64,000 nt of DNA from the NCBI RefSeq assembly GCF_051020985.1, contig NC_135010.1:12646001-12710000 (forward strand), read 5' to 3'. This document shows positions 47,550 to 59,573 of the stretch, piece after piece. The DNA comes from Nomia melanderi. Its lineage: Eukaryota; Arthropoda; Insecta; Hymenoptera; Halictidae. Positions within the stretch are counted from its first letter, which is position 1, and every line of letters begins with the position of its first letter. Made by a program: the position numbers and the translations under genes. The notes below the pieces were generated by a model. The model ran no database searches, had not been told where the DNA came from, and was given only the letters and a program-made list of their open reading frames with translations.

Positions 47550-49702
47550 CTAAAAAGCAGGCAAATAAAACATATATAGCAAAACATTATAGTTTCTTTT
47601 AGCTTAATAACAATAGTACATAAAAGAAAAAGTTTGAATGAATATCTTTTTGTAATATTTAATTAACTAATGATTTAGAAAAAAAATATTATTAAGAGTG
47701 CCTAATTGATTTTCACTAAAGATAAATCTAAACAAGGTATACAAATATACCTTACAAAAATCACTACACAACTTCTACATACAATACATTGTTGTATCAC
47801 TTTCACATTATATTAATTATTCACATAAACATAATTATACAATTCGGTACTTGACAAAAAATGCAAACTCGAAGTGTTTGTTTTCAACGATATTTCGTGG
47901 AATAGTAAAAGCAACAAAGGAACCGAGCCACTAATTTTTAATTGCTTGAAAGAACGATGTTTCCCCGAGTAAATAGAAACGTTCTGTACCTCGACGGACG
48001 AAGATTTATATTTTTCAAATGTAATAAAAAATATATCGTGACCCAAGGCAGTTGAGTGGGTGTCAAGGTTAGGTCATGTGTCACACCACTGATCGATAAA
48101 TGTGAAGATTTTTTATTTTATAGGGGAATTAAACTGCCATTAAAAATAGAACGAAAGAGCGAAGCTTCGACGTTAGAAGAGACAACGAGCACATGCACCG
48201 CGGGTGTATTTACCGAATAAATATTCTGCTGCAAAGACAATAAATGTAATTATCAGGGTCAGGGAACTCTGTCTGTTCCCCGATATAGACGTCAGCCAAT
48301 GGTTCCCAATAAGGGTCGTTCATGCCGGAAAGAAATCTTTAATTTCTTGCTCCTTCGTGAATCGTCACAACACCCACATGTCTCGCGCTCAGATTTTTAC
48401 AACTCCCCCCACGTAAAAACAATCCGCCATTTCTTCAACGGCACACTATCGTGAAGTTGTCTATAGTTATCATTGGGTGTAATGGTCGATCGATAACTAT
48501 CGATATTTTACTCGGATTCAAAAAGTGTTATTAAATTTCCAATACTGTTAATGCTATTTTTAAAAGCAACATGTTATTTATATCGAACTATTCACGTTAC
48601 AATGTATACATTCGAATAGAAATATTCCCTTAAAGTAAAGTATCAAGTATAATTATGAACATGTTCTAATAATTATAAATGAAAATTTAATTCGATTACC
48701 AACAAGAATTCTTAGTAAAAGTGCTCCTTTGTATCTCGAATATGATAAACATTTTATGCAGAACTATTACGCGCGCAAAATATAATTTTCTATGGTTATC
48801 ACACAAACAAGATATAAGAATAGATTGAACACCTTGTAGACCTAGATTGACTGCCTTACCGACCTAGAAATTTAAGACTGATTATAGCGTCCTCTTCTCA
48901 TGGACAACAGATACTTCAAGAACTATTCACTGAATTAGTGTTAGAAAGCGAAGGGAATGTGTGAGTGTAAGTGAGCAACAGGAATATGTATGTTAAGACT
49001 TCCAAGCAATGAAGAGAGTCCAGGGTGATCTGAACCCAGACAGAGGAACAGGAAAATCCTCCACATCTGGAGATCACCGGAGAACTGAGGATTTTTACCT
49101 CCGCTCCTCACTGCTTAGCTTAGTACACTCCCTCTCGTGACTCGCTACAGCCCCCTTTTGTTGTCTACTTCATTCCGTTGCGCAGAAAATTGCGCGAACC
49201 AGTGAGATTCAATTAGATCGGAAATTTATTCATTAATTAATCCGTTATTTCTGGCTATTCAATAATTACAACGAATATTTTTTCTCAAAGACGATAATAA
49301 ACATTTTTTCGTTTACCATTTCATACACATTAATATTGAATATAGTTGTTGAGTAAATTTTACCATAAGAATTTCTGATTACAAAATGTTAATGTTTAAG
49401 GGCATAAACAAAAGCATAATTTTAAATGAAATGGTTTACTGATTTTAATAAGCATTTACAGCCTTAATGAAGTAAATATATATTGTTTAATTTAAATGTT
49501 CGACCGGTAAAGTAGGGAAAGAACTCACAATGAAAGAGAGCTTACGATCTATGGGAGAATTGTCATAGATCACTCACTTTTTTTGTAATGTATTGTGTAT
49601 AGTTCGTACGATGATATTCGTGGTTGATATGTCGTATTATTTAGGTTAGCTGTCTAATCGAGGAACGTAAGATTCAGTGGATTTCATCGAAAATATCAAG
49701 AA
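47550..49702. other. TGS1 5' region and divergent TMEM50 promoter
   Basis: On the minus strand a good donor (GTCGAG|GTACAG) near 47989 suggests a 5' exon of TGS1. The rest, 48100-49700, is AT-rich, and I found no gene, tRNA or repeat of known type. A moderately GC-rich island at 49000-49160 resembles a degraded repeat but could not be named. Confidence 0.4.
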
Positions 49703-50713
49703 ATGACGTCCTATCTTGAAAACTTTCAATTACTATCATGCGTATGGTTCGAAATAGGCGATAAACGCAATGTACTCGCATCTATGCTGGCTGGAACATT
49801 GGTAAACAGCAGAGTTTGCACTGTGACACTGACATTACATCACTATTATTTTTATTTTATTCTGCGTATGAATGTTGTTGATTTATAACATTTTTTGTAA
49901 TATAATTTTAATATAGGACTTATTCGTTCATATTTCTTTATTGCAGTAACTAAATAGTTCTGATTAGTTTACAAATCTTTCTGTAAGTTCATATCTTTTA
50001 GTACTTGTTTTCAAAAGAAGATACTGAACTAAAACTTTTATCTTTCTCTTTCTTCTTACATTAAAATTGAGTGAAACTTCATGAGACTGTTTCAAGACTC
50101 TTATTGCATTATGTTTAGAACATTTACCTGTATTGCAAACACATTTAATTTATAGTCCAATTATGGTATTTACATTTCGATAACTAATCTTTTTCTTTTA
50201 TTATTTTAGTTCTTTGTAGGATGGTGGTTCATCATTGATGCTCATGCTAAGTATCCAAGTGAAATGTCAAATGCGTATCATCTGTGTGGAGTATTTGGAA
50301 CTATTTCCCTTTTTATGTAAATTAATAGTAATGTTGCTTACATAATTTAATATAGTTCAAATGTAATCATTTGTCTTTTAATTTAGGATAAACTCTGTAA
50401 CAAATGCAGAGATCAGAGGGGATGCATACAATGGTGGATTCTTGGGAGATAGAGGTGCAAGAGGTTGGCTGTTCATTGGATTTGTAATGGGATTTGCTGC
50501 AGTAATTGCAGCATGTTGGATTTTGTTCGCAGACTTTGTTGCTGCAGGTTTAGTATTTTATTTCTAAATCATTATAAACGAGTATCCAATTCTATTAATT
50601 GTATTATTTCAGAGGCTAAACATCATTGGCCTGGTGTAGGTCTATTCTTGCAAAACATATTTATCTTCCTAGGGTCCCTTGCATTTAAATTCGGACGAGT
50701 TGAGGAACTGTAA
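49703..50713 (+). CDS. TMEM50A/B-family small four-helix membrane protein
   Basis: Exons 49703-49801, 50210-50316, 50387-50547 and 50613-50713 join in phase to 155 residues, near the human TMEM50A length of 157. Conserved pieces include GDKRNVLASMLAGTLFFVGWW, here read as separate parts either side of the first intron, YHLCGVFGTISLFMIN, EIRGDAYNGGFLGDRGARGW and the C-terminal QNIFIFLGSLAFKFGR. Four hydrophobic segments are visible. The family (SMP1) sits in ER/endosomal membranes, and yeast Vps68 is related. The precise function is unclear. It lies head to tail with HYOU1. Confidence 0.9.
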
Positions 50714-52021
50714 AGAAACTCAATATTTGAGTATTGCATTGAGCATGAACTGAATTGGTTCATATTATAAAAAAAAAGTTCTCTGTCTTAATTTATACAT
50801 AACTTACATAAAACTAGTTATTGAAATGCTTACTTACCTTATCTATAATGACTAATTTTAAATCCAAATAATCTTTATGTATAATAAAACACATAAAAGT
50901 ATTATTCTGCCCACATACAATTAGATCACAGAATAATAAATTACAGGCTTTGTGATCATTTTATCTTACTACAAAAATACACATACGAATAGTTGAGCAA
51001 AAGTTTTACAGTTTAAATGAACAAACATATTGTTAGAATGAATACTGCTAAAAGATACAATAAATTTTGCATTTATTGGTATAATTGTGTGACTGAAAAT
51101 AATTGTATTCCAATTTTCTAAATAAATTTCGATTGCCTTTATTCGATTCCCTTTTTTTCTTTATGTAATTATCGTGTCCGTATTTTGTCCATATATTTTA
51201 CAATCGTTGATATTTTTTTTCGAGGCAGCGATGGTTTGAAATACTACCTTCGCGATAGTGGGAGTAAAATAACAGATTATTGGTTTTCATTTGCTAACGC
51301 GGACCAATATGAACGGTTTCTTCCATCTTATTTTACCAATCGCGTTGTGCCACACAATACATGGCCTGTGTTCGGTTTGACGAAACGTTTGCAGGAGAGT
51401 ACGTTGTGTTTTTTATTACATTGAAAAAGATTGAAACGAGCGTGTACCCATGCTCAGTGGTTTAAAAACGTTCATCCCTCTTTTATCCGGCTGATTTATT
51501 TCGAACATACATAAAAAGTAAGTACCGTGGAAAAGTATTAACGTCGTTATTCGTAACCTTTTTCCCGTACTCCCGGCTACTTTAACCAAGTTTGACAAGT
51601 TTCGTAGGAATTCTCATGTAATTGAAAGATAATACACTGCACGTTTTCGAATATTTTATATCAATGAAAATTCTTTTACAAACGTTCCTTCTGCTTGCCA
51701 TTTAAGTGTCAATTATAAAAATCAATTGTGCACGCGTGTTTTCTTTTCCATAAGAATTTTTACAGATCACATGTGAAACGCCAGAGACAATTTTTACAAT
51801 CGTTTTAGTCAACGAAAGATCTGCGAATTTTTAATTCAACGTGTATAGAGAATATTATGAAAAGAAGTGTTGACATTCACAAAAACTTTATTTTGTTTTG
51901 TTTCTGAATAATATATTGTTGTTTAATTTATTGTTATTGTTAAGTAAAGGTAAAAATGATGTTTGTACATCTCCAAAAAAAAAATGCAGGAATATTTGCA
52001 TATGTTTTTTTTTAATTTTAG
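50714..52021. other. TMEM50 3' region and HYOU1 promoter and leader
   Basis: The first part is TMEM50 3' UTR and AT-rich spacer. An ERSE-like element lies at 51336-51354. A donor (ATAAAAA|GTAAGT) at 51517/51518 and an acceptor (TTTTAATTTTAG) ending at 52021, directly before the HYOU1 Met, suggest a noncoding first exon in 51.35-51.52 kb. The open frame 51185-51424 overlaps this and has no support as a protein. Confidence 0.5.
51336..51354 (+). promoter_or_regulatory. ERSE-like unfolded-protein-response element upstream of HYOU1
   Basis: The sequence is CCAAT, nine bases (CGCGTTGTG), then CCACA. The ER stress response element consensus is CCAAT-N9-CCACG, so it differs at the last base only. 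It lies about 670 bp upstream of the HYOU1 coding start and about 160 bp before a likely leader-exon donor. HYOU1/Grp170 is a classical ERSE-driven gene in vertebrates, bound by NF-Y and ATF6/XBP1. Function here is inferred from sequence and position. Confidence 0.5.
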
Positions 52022-55000
52022 ATGAATCTAAATAATCTAATGACATCCATTTTATGGTTATTATTAATTACTCTTGCCATTTTTATTAATACTGGCAATG
52101 GAGTTGCTGTTATGAGTATTGACATTGGAAGTGAGTCAATGAAAGTTGCCATTGTTTCGGTAAATATAAATTGTTTACAATCTAATATAAAATTTTGATA
52201 AATATTTTTAAATCTTAGTTTTATTGATAATATTCAATGATGTTTGTTATAGCCTGGTGTTCCTATGGAAATAGCTCTTAATAAAGAATCAAAGCGGAAA
52301 ACACCAGTTACAATTGCTTTCCGAAATGGGGAAAGAACTTTTGGAGAAGATGCTCAAGTAGTAGGAATTAGGTCACCTCAAAATAGTTTTTCTTATATAT
52401 TAGATCTTCTAGGAAAGTCAATAGAAAATCCAATGGTGCTACATTACAAGAAGAGATTTCCATACTATGATATAATTCCTGATTATGAACAACACACAAT
52501 TGCATTTAAACTTAGTGAAAATGTTACTTATACACCAGAGGAGTTACTTGCACAAATTTTACATAAGGGAAAAGAGTTTGCAGAGAATTCAGCTGGTCAA
52601 AAGATCAGTGAAGCGGTAATAACTGTCCCAGGATTTTTTAATCAGGTGGAAAGAAGGGCTCTCATGCAAGCAGCAGAACTTGCTGGGATCAAAGTGTTGC
52701 AGCTGATCAATGATTATACTGCTGTTGCATTGAATTATGGAATTTTCAGAAGTAAAGAAATAAATGACACTGCTCACTATGTAATGTTCTATGATATGGG
52801 GGCAAGTAGTACAACTGCAACAGTTGTCAGTTATCAGAATGTAAAAACAAAGGAGAAGGGATTTGTTGAGACTAATCCACATGTTACTGTCTTGGGTGTT
52901 GGTTATGATCGTACTTTAGGAGGGCTAGAAGTGCAAATTAGATTGCAACATCACTTAGCTAAAGAATTTGATGCTTTAAATAAAACATCGAGTTCAGTAT
53001 TTACAAATCCAAGAGCTATGGCAAAACTTTTTAAAGAGGCTGGCCGTGTTAAGAATGTGTTGAGTGCAAACACAGAGCACTATGCTCAGATTGAAGGACT
53101 AGTAGATGAACATGACTTCAGAGTGCAAGTAACTAGAGAAAAATTAGAACAACTTTGTTCTAATATATTTGAGCGTGTCACAGATCCTATTAAGCAAGCT
53201 TTGAAAACATCAGGTATCTTAAAGTCAGAATTAAATTGTTGTTTACAAACTTTTAAATAATTATTTTGAATTCATGTAAACTTTCAGGTTTGACAATGGA
53301 CATTATATCTCAGGTAGTCTTAGTAGGAGCAGGCACTAGAATGCCAAAGATACAAGAACATTTAAGCCAGTATTTAACAGTAGAATTATCAAAAAATATC
53401 AACACTGATGAGGCAGCTGTATTGGGAGCAGTGTATAAAGCTGCAGACCTTAGTAAAGGCTTCAAAGTGAAGAAATTTGTTACTAAAGATGCAGTACTCT
53501 TCCCTATACAAATCACTTTTGATAGAATTGTTGATAATAAAGTGAAACAAGTGAGCTATAATTATAAGAATACTTTAATCTTTCAATTTTCATAGAAAGT
53601 AGGTTTAGATGGCTATAAACATCATTCTTTTAGGTTAAAAAGTCACTGTTCAGTAAAATGAATCCTTATCCACAAAAGAAAATAATCACATTTAATAAAT
53701 TCACGGAAAATTTCCAATTTGATATTAAGTATGCTGAATTGGACTATTTACCTTCTAATGAAGTAGCGTAAGTACTCGACTTTACTTATCAGTTACTGTA
53801 TAATATTCGTGTTTATCGTAATATTCTTCCCATTTCAGTGTTATTGGCGACATAGATTTTGCTACTATAACTTTGTCTGGTGTACCTGAAGCTTTAGAGA
53901 AACATGCTAAGGAAGGAGGAGAAAGTAAAGGAATTAAAGCTCATTTTGCTATGGATGACAGTGGCATACTTAATTTGCTGAATGTAGAACTGGTATCAGA
54001 AAAAACGAGTTCAGCTCCTGATGAAGAAGAGGGTACTTTCTCAATACTTGGCTCAACTATTAGTAAACTTTTTGCAGGTTTGTGTTGGATGCTGTGCAAA
54101 AAATGATACTTTAATTTCATTACTATGAATTCGGAAATCATTACCAAGTGATTAATTTTATTTATGTTTTTTAGAATGAATTTTTTTATATTTTTGTAGA
54201 CGTAGTAAGGGAAAAAAGCATGCAAAATGTAGAACCATTTTTTGCAAGCATTTATAAATGCAATAAAATTTCTTCATTTTCCTTTGTTGTTGGGCCATAT
54301 GTCAAACGATTATAAATATAATATTGAAATGAATGTGACTTATAAATTTCAGGCTCAGAAGATAAAGATAAAGAAACGAAAACAGAAGAATCTTCGAAGG
54401 AAGACGTAAAACCCGTTCATGAAGAACCGGAATACCCTGAAATTCAAAAAGAATCAGAAGATAAGACGAAGAAAAAGAATGAATCAGCAGTTACAGAGGA
54501 TAAAACGGCAAACAAAACTGAAAAGACGGAGAAAGAGAAAAAGTCTACTATTGTAACAATCAAAGAACCTATTAAGGCTGAGGAAGTCAAATGGGGACCT
54601 CAGATCCTTTCCGGAGATAAGTTAACCGAGTCTCGTGAAAAGTAAATTAATATAAGTATTATTATAAATAGTTTTCTATTATATTTGTATTATAGCACGG
54701 ATGTCGCATATTTTCAGATTACGCCGTCTGGATGAATTCGACTTTGAGAAAACTAAACGTGAAACGGCTTTAAATAACTTGGAAACATTTATAATTGACG
54801 CACAGCAGAAATTAGATTCCGAGGAATACAAAGTTGCTTCCACCCCTGAAGAAACAGAAAATATATTAAAAGCGTGTGCGGAAATATCTGACTGGTTATA
54901 CGAGGATGGATTCACTGCGTCCGCAGAAGTGTTCGAAGAAAAATTAGCAGAACTTCAAAAATTAACTAGGGACTTGTATGAACGTGTCTATGAATATACG

Positions 55001-55653
55001 AAAAGACCAGAAGTATTAAAAGGCATGACTTCTATATTAAATGCTAGCACAAAAGTTTTAAGTAATATGCGTAACTTAAGTCAAACAGGTGATATTTTCA
55101 CTCAAGTTGAGATTGAAATGTTAGAAAAAGTAATTAACGAAACTCAGGTAAATTGTTTTTCTTATATTTAAGGATTACATTAATTAACCGGAACGCTGTC
55201 TTAATCTTTGGATTAATTTTCTTATAGGAATACTATGATAATGTTGTTAAGTCTTATGCTGAAACGCCTCTCCATGAACCGGTGAAGTACAAAATTCGTG
55301 ATATTACAAACACAATGGCAGTACTCGACAGAGAAATGAAGTATCTTGTTAATAAAGCTCTTATTAATAATAAGACATGGAAACCGAAACAAGATGCAAC
55401 AACGAATCAGACGGAAAATGCAAATGAAAATGCCACAGATACGAATGACGGATCGCAGGCTGAAACTGATTCAAAATCAACAAGCGACTCTCAGACAGAG
55501 AAGCTCACGGAAGAAAGTACAGTGTCCGACAATGAAGAAGTACAAAATGAAAAGCCAGTAGAGGAAGATGCATCGGAAGACTCGATACCAGAAGAGAAAG
55601 AGACTCCGTCGAGTCACGATAGTGCCCAAGAAGGGGCGCATCAAGAACTTTAA
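52022..55653 (+). CDS. HYOU1: HYOU1/Grp170 ER-lumen Hsp70-like chaperone
   Basis: Exons 52022-52159, 52253-53213, 53288-53550, 53634-53767, 53839-54077, 54353-54641, 54718-55147 and 55228-55653 total 2,880 bases in frame, 959 residues (human about 999). A signal peptide (TSILWLLLITLAIFINTGNG) precedes the nucleotide-binding domain: VMSIDIGSESMKVAIV, EAVITVPGFFNQVERRAL, YDMGASSTTATVV and VVLVGAGTRMPKIQ. A beta domain and an acidic/Lys-rich insertion (exon 54353-54641) follow. A C-terminal helical domain (LDEFDFEKTKRETALNNLE; IEMLEKVINETQ) and an ER-retention tetrapeptide HQEL complete it. It is a large Hsp70 that acts as nucleotide exchange factor for BiP and holds unfolded proteins in the ER. 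Confidence 0.94.
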
Positions 55654-57420
55654 GGAAAGGAAATTTATTTAAAAGTGTGTGACTTTTTATGATTGACCGA
55701 TTGCGCTTCGGTTGATAAATTAGGCAATTTACTATGTTGTAGGGCAGGATTACGAGATGCATTTAAAGAAACCTAAATCAAAGTCACGAAATTGTATTAT
55801 TGTCGCTGAACGAATTATTTCGCAAATGTGAATATTGAAATGTTGTTCTATTTAATTAAATACGTTTGTATGAGAGTCTATGAAATCAATTTATTCATTT
55901 CTTCATACAGGAAAGTAAATAAAATCGATACTTCACAGTGTCTCACATACAGAAAACGAAAACAATCGTAATGTTTATATAAAGGATTTTATGTTTTAAG
56001 TGCCAAGTAGTTGAAAGCTATTCGGGATTGTATTTAACATGATGTAAATTGCGAAACAATTTCAGATAATTACGACACAATCAAACAGCACTGTATTTTG
56101 CAGTAGAACATTTCTTATTGAAGTCATTATTTACAAATGACAAAATATTCTACTTGGTCAGATTTCAGTTCGTATGAATACAATATTTAATTGTGATACT
56201 TCTTGATACTATATTCCTAAACATGCTGTACGCTATAGCTTAAAGCTGATTTTTTTATCAACATCTACATCGAGCGTCATAATTACTTACATACATACAT
56301 TCATACATACGAGGTGATGTCTTTATCAATAAGAATGTAATGTTTTACTCTGTATTGTTCATTCCTGATTAATTCATCCTCACTACAAGATGCCTAACTT
56401 CTATGAATCGTACGTGTGTTCCACTGTACCGATAGTATAATTCATTTTAGAATATGATGCTAATATACTGAATTTTGTAACTGTTTAATGTATACTATTT
56501 ATTCTATGTACTCATGGTACTAAGCGAGCTAAATCTGTTTCTAATCATGTTATTCAAGAATTCGATAATCCTTTCGAATCATTCCAATGATTACATATGT
56601 AATTTAAAGTCCTCGATTGTGTTATTATTATTAAATTTTGGGAAAATAAAACAATGTGTAAGATATTAATGAAATTAGTACTGATATAAATCAGTGCAAT
56701 GTCTTTGGATTATATTATTGCAAAGAAGGCATAGATATCTTACAAAAGTCTTCCTATAGTCGACACAATTTGATCTTATTTATCTTACGGTATTATTTAA
56801 GACAGTGTTATTATTAATTATGTACAATTCGTATATATATTTTAAGGAAATAGATATTTATATACTGTACACGTTATTATTATTAAGATGTTTTTCTTTC
56901 GCTTGTTTTTGTATTCCAATTATTAGCATTGGTATTGATCACGTTAAAATGAAAAAAAAATTGAAGATCAATTTGATGATACCTTCAATTTAATAAACAA
57001 TCATTGTACTATATATTTGGTATTTACAATAATTACAATAAATTTATGAAACATATTTCTTTTAAGTTATTAACATTTTCTTGGCTACAAAACATTTTAT
57101 GAGATTCAATATTTTTAAATACCGCGACACTTTTAAAACGCGCAATTTAAATTTTTCGCAGTATTTTGGTAAATTACTACTAGATGGCTCTGATCTGATG
57201 ACTAACGATGAACATGTGAGTGGAGGAGTTCTGCTGTTTGTAAATAAATAATAAATTATAATAACTCGACTTTTTCACATTGATTTATAACAATATATAT
57301 ATTACACTTACTGGTGTCTGTATCTGAGTATTTGTCTCCGATTTCGTAGTAATAAAATCAACAATATACACGTTACATTATATGTTAACGATACAATAAA
57401 GTTTCAATAAATAATTAATT
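55654..57420. other. intergenic, AT-rich, between HYOU1 and the DIABLO-like gene
   Basis: No gene was recognised. It contains the HYOU1 3' UTR and, near the end, the promoter of the DIABLO-like gene. ACTAGATGGCTCTG at 57179-57192 holds a partial CTCF-like core. The open frame 56805-56993 is AT-driven and unsupported. Confidence 0.45.
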
Positions 57421-58338
57421 ATGATTTTGCGCCAAATCGCCAGCAGATTGCTGAAGAGGGCTGTTCCTGCACTGGTAAATATTTTGAAAATTCTATTGTG
57501 GCAAGTTATTTTATAAATTCATGTACTTTTTTTCATTGCACAGTACGCTACAAGTTTTATATTTAATAATCAATCAGAAACAAAAAGACCTACAGTAGAA
57601 GAGAAATTAAATCTTGAACCTCCAGATATTAAGAAACTAACTGTTGAATATATGATACAACAGTCAATAGTAGATTCTATAAATAATGCAACTCAAGCAC
57701 TGAACATTGCTTACATGGCAGTAATGAGAACAAGTAATGAATATAAGTTTGTATTTTATTGTTACAATCATATAAGGTTACAATGGTAACATTCATAACG
57801 ATGATTTATGTTTTTCTTTAGGAGTTTATTATGTTCACTAATTTCTTTAACAAAGGATACTTTAGAATTTCATGTTAATGATGAACATTGGGACTTGATA
57901 GTTGAAACAAGATCAGAAGTACAAACTAAAAAGGAACAGTTAAACGTAAGAGTAAACATAACAAGTTTCTATTTATACATTCTGATCTAATAGTAAATAT
58001 TCTAATATGTATATATATATTTGTTATTAGAAACTAACAGGGTATGTTCAATATGTACAAAAAATGGCAGTAGCAGCGTCGGATCTAAGTTACCTTTCTG
58101 GAATGGATAATTTGTGTTTCTCACTGACTAAACAAATTGATGATGTCTTCAAAAGTATGCAACAGGAATCTGAGTTTATTGCAACATTAGAACAGGAGTA
58201 TTGTGATATACAAGAACAGTGCATTAGGAATTGTAAGTAATATCATGATAGTTCAAAAATAAGTACATAAATGAATGATTTATTGTTATTTTTATTCTTT
58301 CAGCAACTAATTCAGACAATAAGGAGTCTACTGAATAA
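57421..58338 (+). CDS. DIABLO: DIABLO/Smac-like mitochondrial IAP-binding protein
   Basis: Exons 57421-57474, 57544-57746, 57822-57945, 58031-58232 and 58304-58338 total 618 bases, 205 residues. The N-terminus MILRQIASRLLKR is Arg-rich, without acidic residues, and amphipathic like a mitochondrial leader. It is followed at once by AVPAL, which resembles the AVPI tetrapeptide exposed at the N-terminus of mature human DIABLO. The rest is helical: SLLCSLISLTKDTLEF, DEHWDLIVETRSEVQTKKEQ (compare human [20 protein letters not shown]) and a coiled-coil C-terminus. Released from mitochondria, such proteins relieve caspases from IAPs. Similarity is modest, but length, layout and both motifs agree. 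The short first exon encodes only the leader and AVPAL. Confidence 0.75.
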
Positions 58339-58518
58339 TTTGAGAGAAATTTCATTATCTGCTCAATGTTCAAAACTTGTTTAAAATGTATATAATTATC
58401 AATCATTTTAATAGAAATGTTTATAATAAAAGTTATTAAAATAATAACAGGATTGTATAACTGAAGAGAATAAAGGATAGTGAAATTATATGCAGATCAT
58501 TTAAAAGACTTTGGTTGC

Positions 58519-59170
58519 TTAGGCATCAAGATGTATTGATACAATATGTCTACCAGGTATCATTGCCAGACCAAGTGTTCTTGCTTCTGTGTGATCCTCA
58601 GATAAGAATTCAGTACATGATCCTAATATCACATTGGCATCACGATCAGTACATAAAAATGCTCCTATTAAAACTCGACCATCTGTCATTTTTATTCGCA
58701 AGTACCTACTCAGCCATCCACGTAATTTCTGTCTTGCAGGAGAATCCTTTGTACTAATGGCCTATCACAGTTGTACAATGTTACATTAATTTTCTATAAA
58801 ATATCAATGTTACTAATAAAAAATATTTAACATTCATTATACCCTATGTATATAGTAAATTATCTAAACTTATCAAATGAATGTTTCTTTTTTATTTATA
58901 TCTATTTTTTTTTAAATAACTTACTACATATTATTGTTCTTAAAGATAGAAAGTATTTAATATAAGCAATTCATAATACTTCAGAGGTTAGGAGGCTCGT
59001 TAATGTTTCTATAGTGGAACAATATTTATCTAAGGCAGCAATACATGATCATTTACAATAAAACTATCTTGTACATAAACATAAAATATTTGCATTTATA
59101 AAATTACCTCTCCATTCTCGTGGACGCAATCGTCCTTAGTTACATTGGAAACATTGTGTCCTTCTTTCAT
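58519..59170 (-). CDS. NAA38: NAA38 (LSMD1), Sm-like auxiliary subunit of NatC acetyltransferase
   Basis: Two exons, 59170-59108 (MKEGHNVSNVTKDDCVHENGE in two parts) and 58761-58519, join in phase 0 to 101 residues. The Sm-like fold is clear: SPARQKLRGWLSRYLRIKM, DGRVLIGAFLCTDRDANVIL (Sm1-like), and the C-terminal LGLAMIPGRHIVSIHLD (Sm2-like). It assists Naa30/Naa35 in N-terminal acetylation of Met-Leu/Ile/Phe type proteins on ribosomes. It is convergent with the DIABLO-like gene, whose stop is 180 bases away. Confidence 0.93.
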
Positions 59171-59572
59171 GTTTGTTATCAAAAATTTAAATACTGAATA
59201 CAAATAGATTATATAAGTAATCCGTCCATTAATGCACGTCACAATTTGTTAACAACTTAATCGTTCCTTGACGAGCGCACTCTTATTATGTTGTTTGTAT
59301 TATCAGAATGCATTTGCAAGTCGGTAGTCTTCCAGAAGACTTCTTCGTATACAGAGACTATTTGTAAAAGTTGACACTATTTTATGGTAAATAATGATTC
59401 CAAACAGTGCTATAAATTATCTACCAAAGACTTTCTCAATTTATATCTTCTTCCCTTCAATAAACTTCTTTTTAACCTCAAGCAAAAATATTCGACTTTG
59501 TTAACAAGTCGAAAAACATAACCACCTAGCCGCACAATGTATTACATTTGCTCCTTTTTCATACTTAAGTAT
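59171..59572. other. NAA38 upstream region
   Basis: AT-rich sequence between NAA38 and the repeat element. It should contain the NAA38 promoter; no distinct element could be identified. Confidence 0.4.
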
Positions 59573-59573
59573 G

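Noticed and set aside
49000..49160. GC-richer island considered as a tRNA or small RNA gene
   Set aside because: No cloverleaf, no A/B-box pair with correct spacing, and no anticodon stem could be drawn.
51185..51424. 79-codon frame upstream of HYOU1
   Set aside because: It overlaps the ERSE-like site and likely leader exon of HYOU1 and has no recognisable features.
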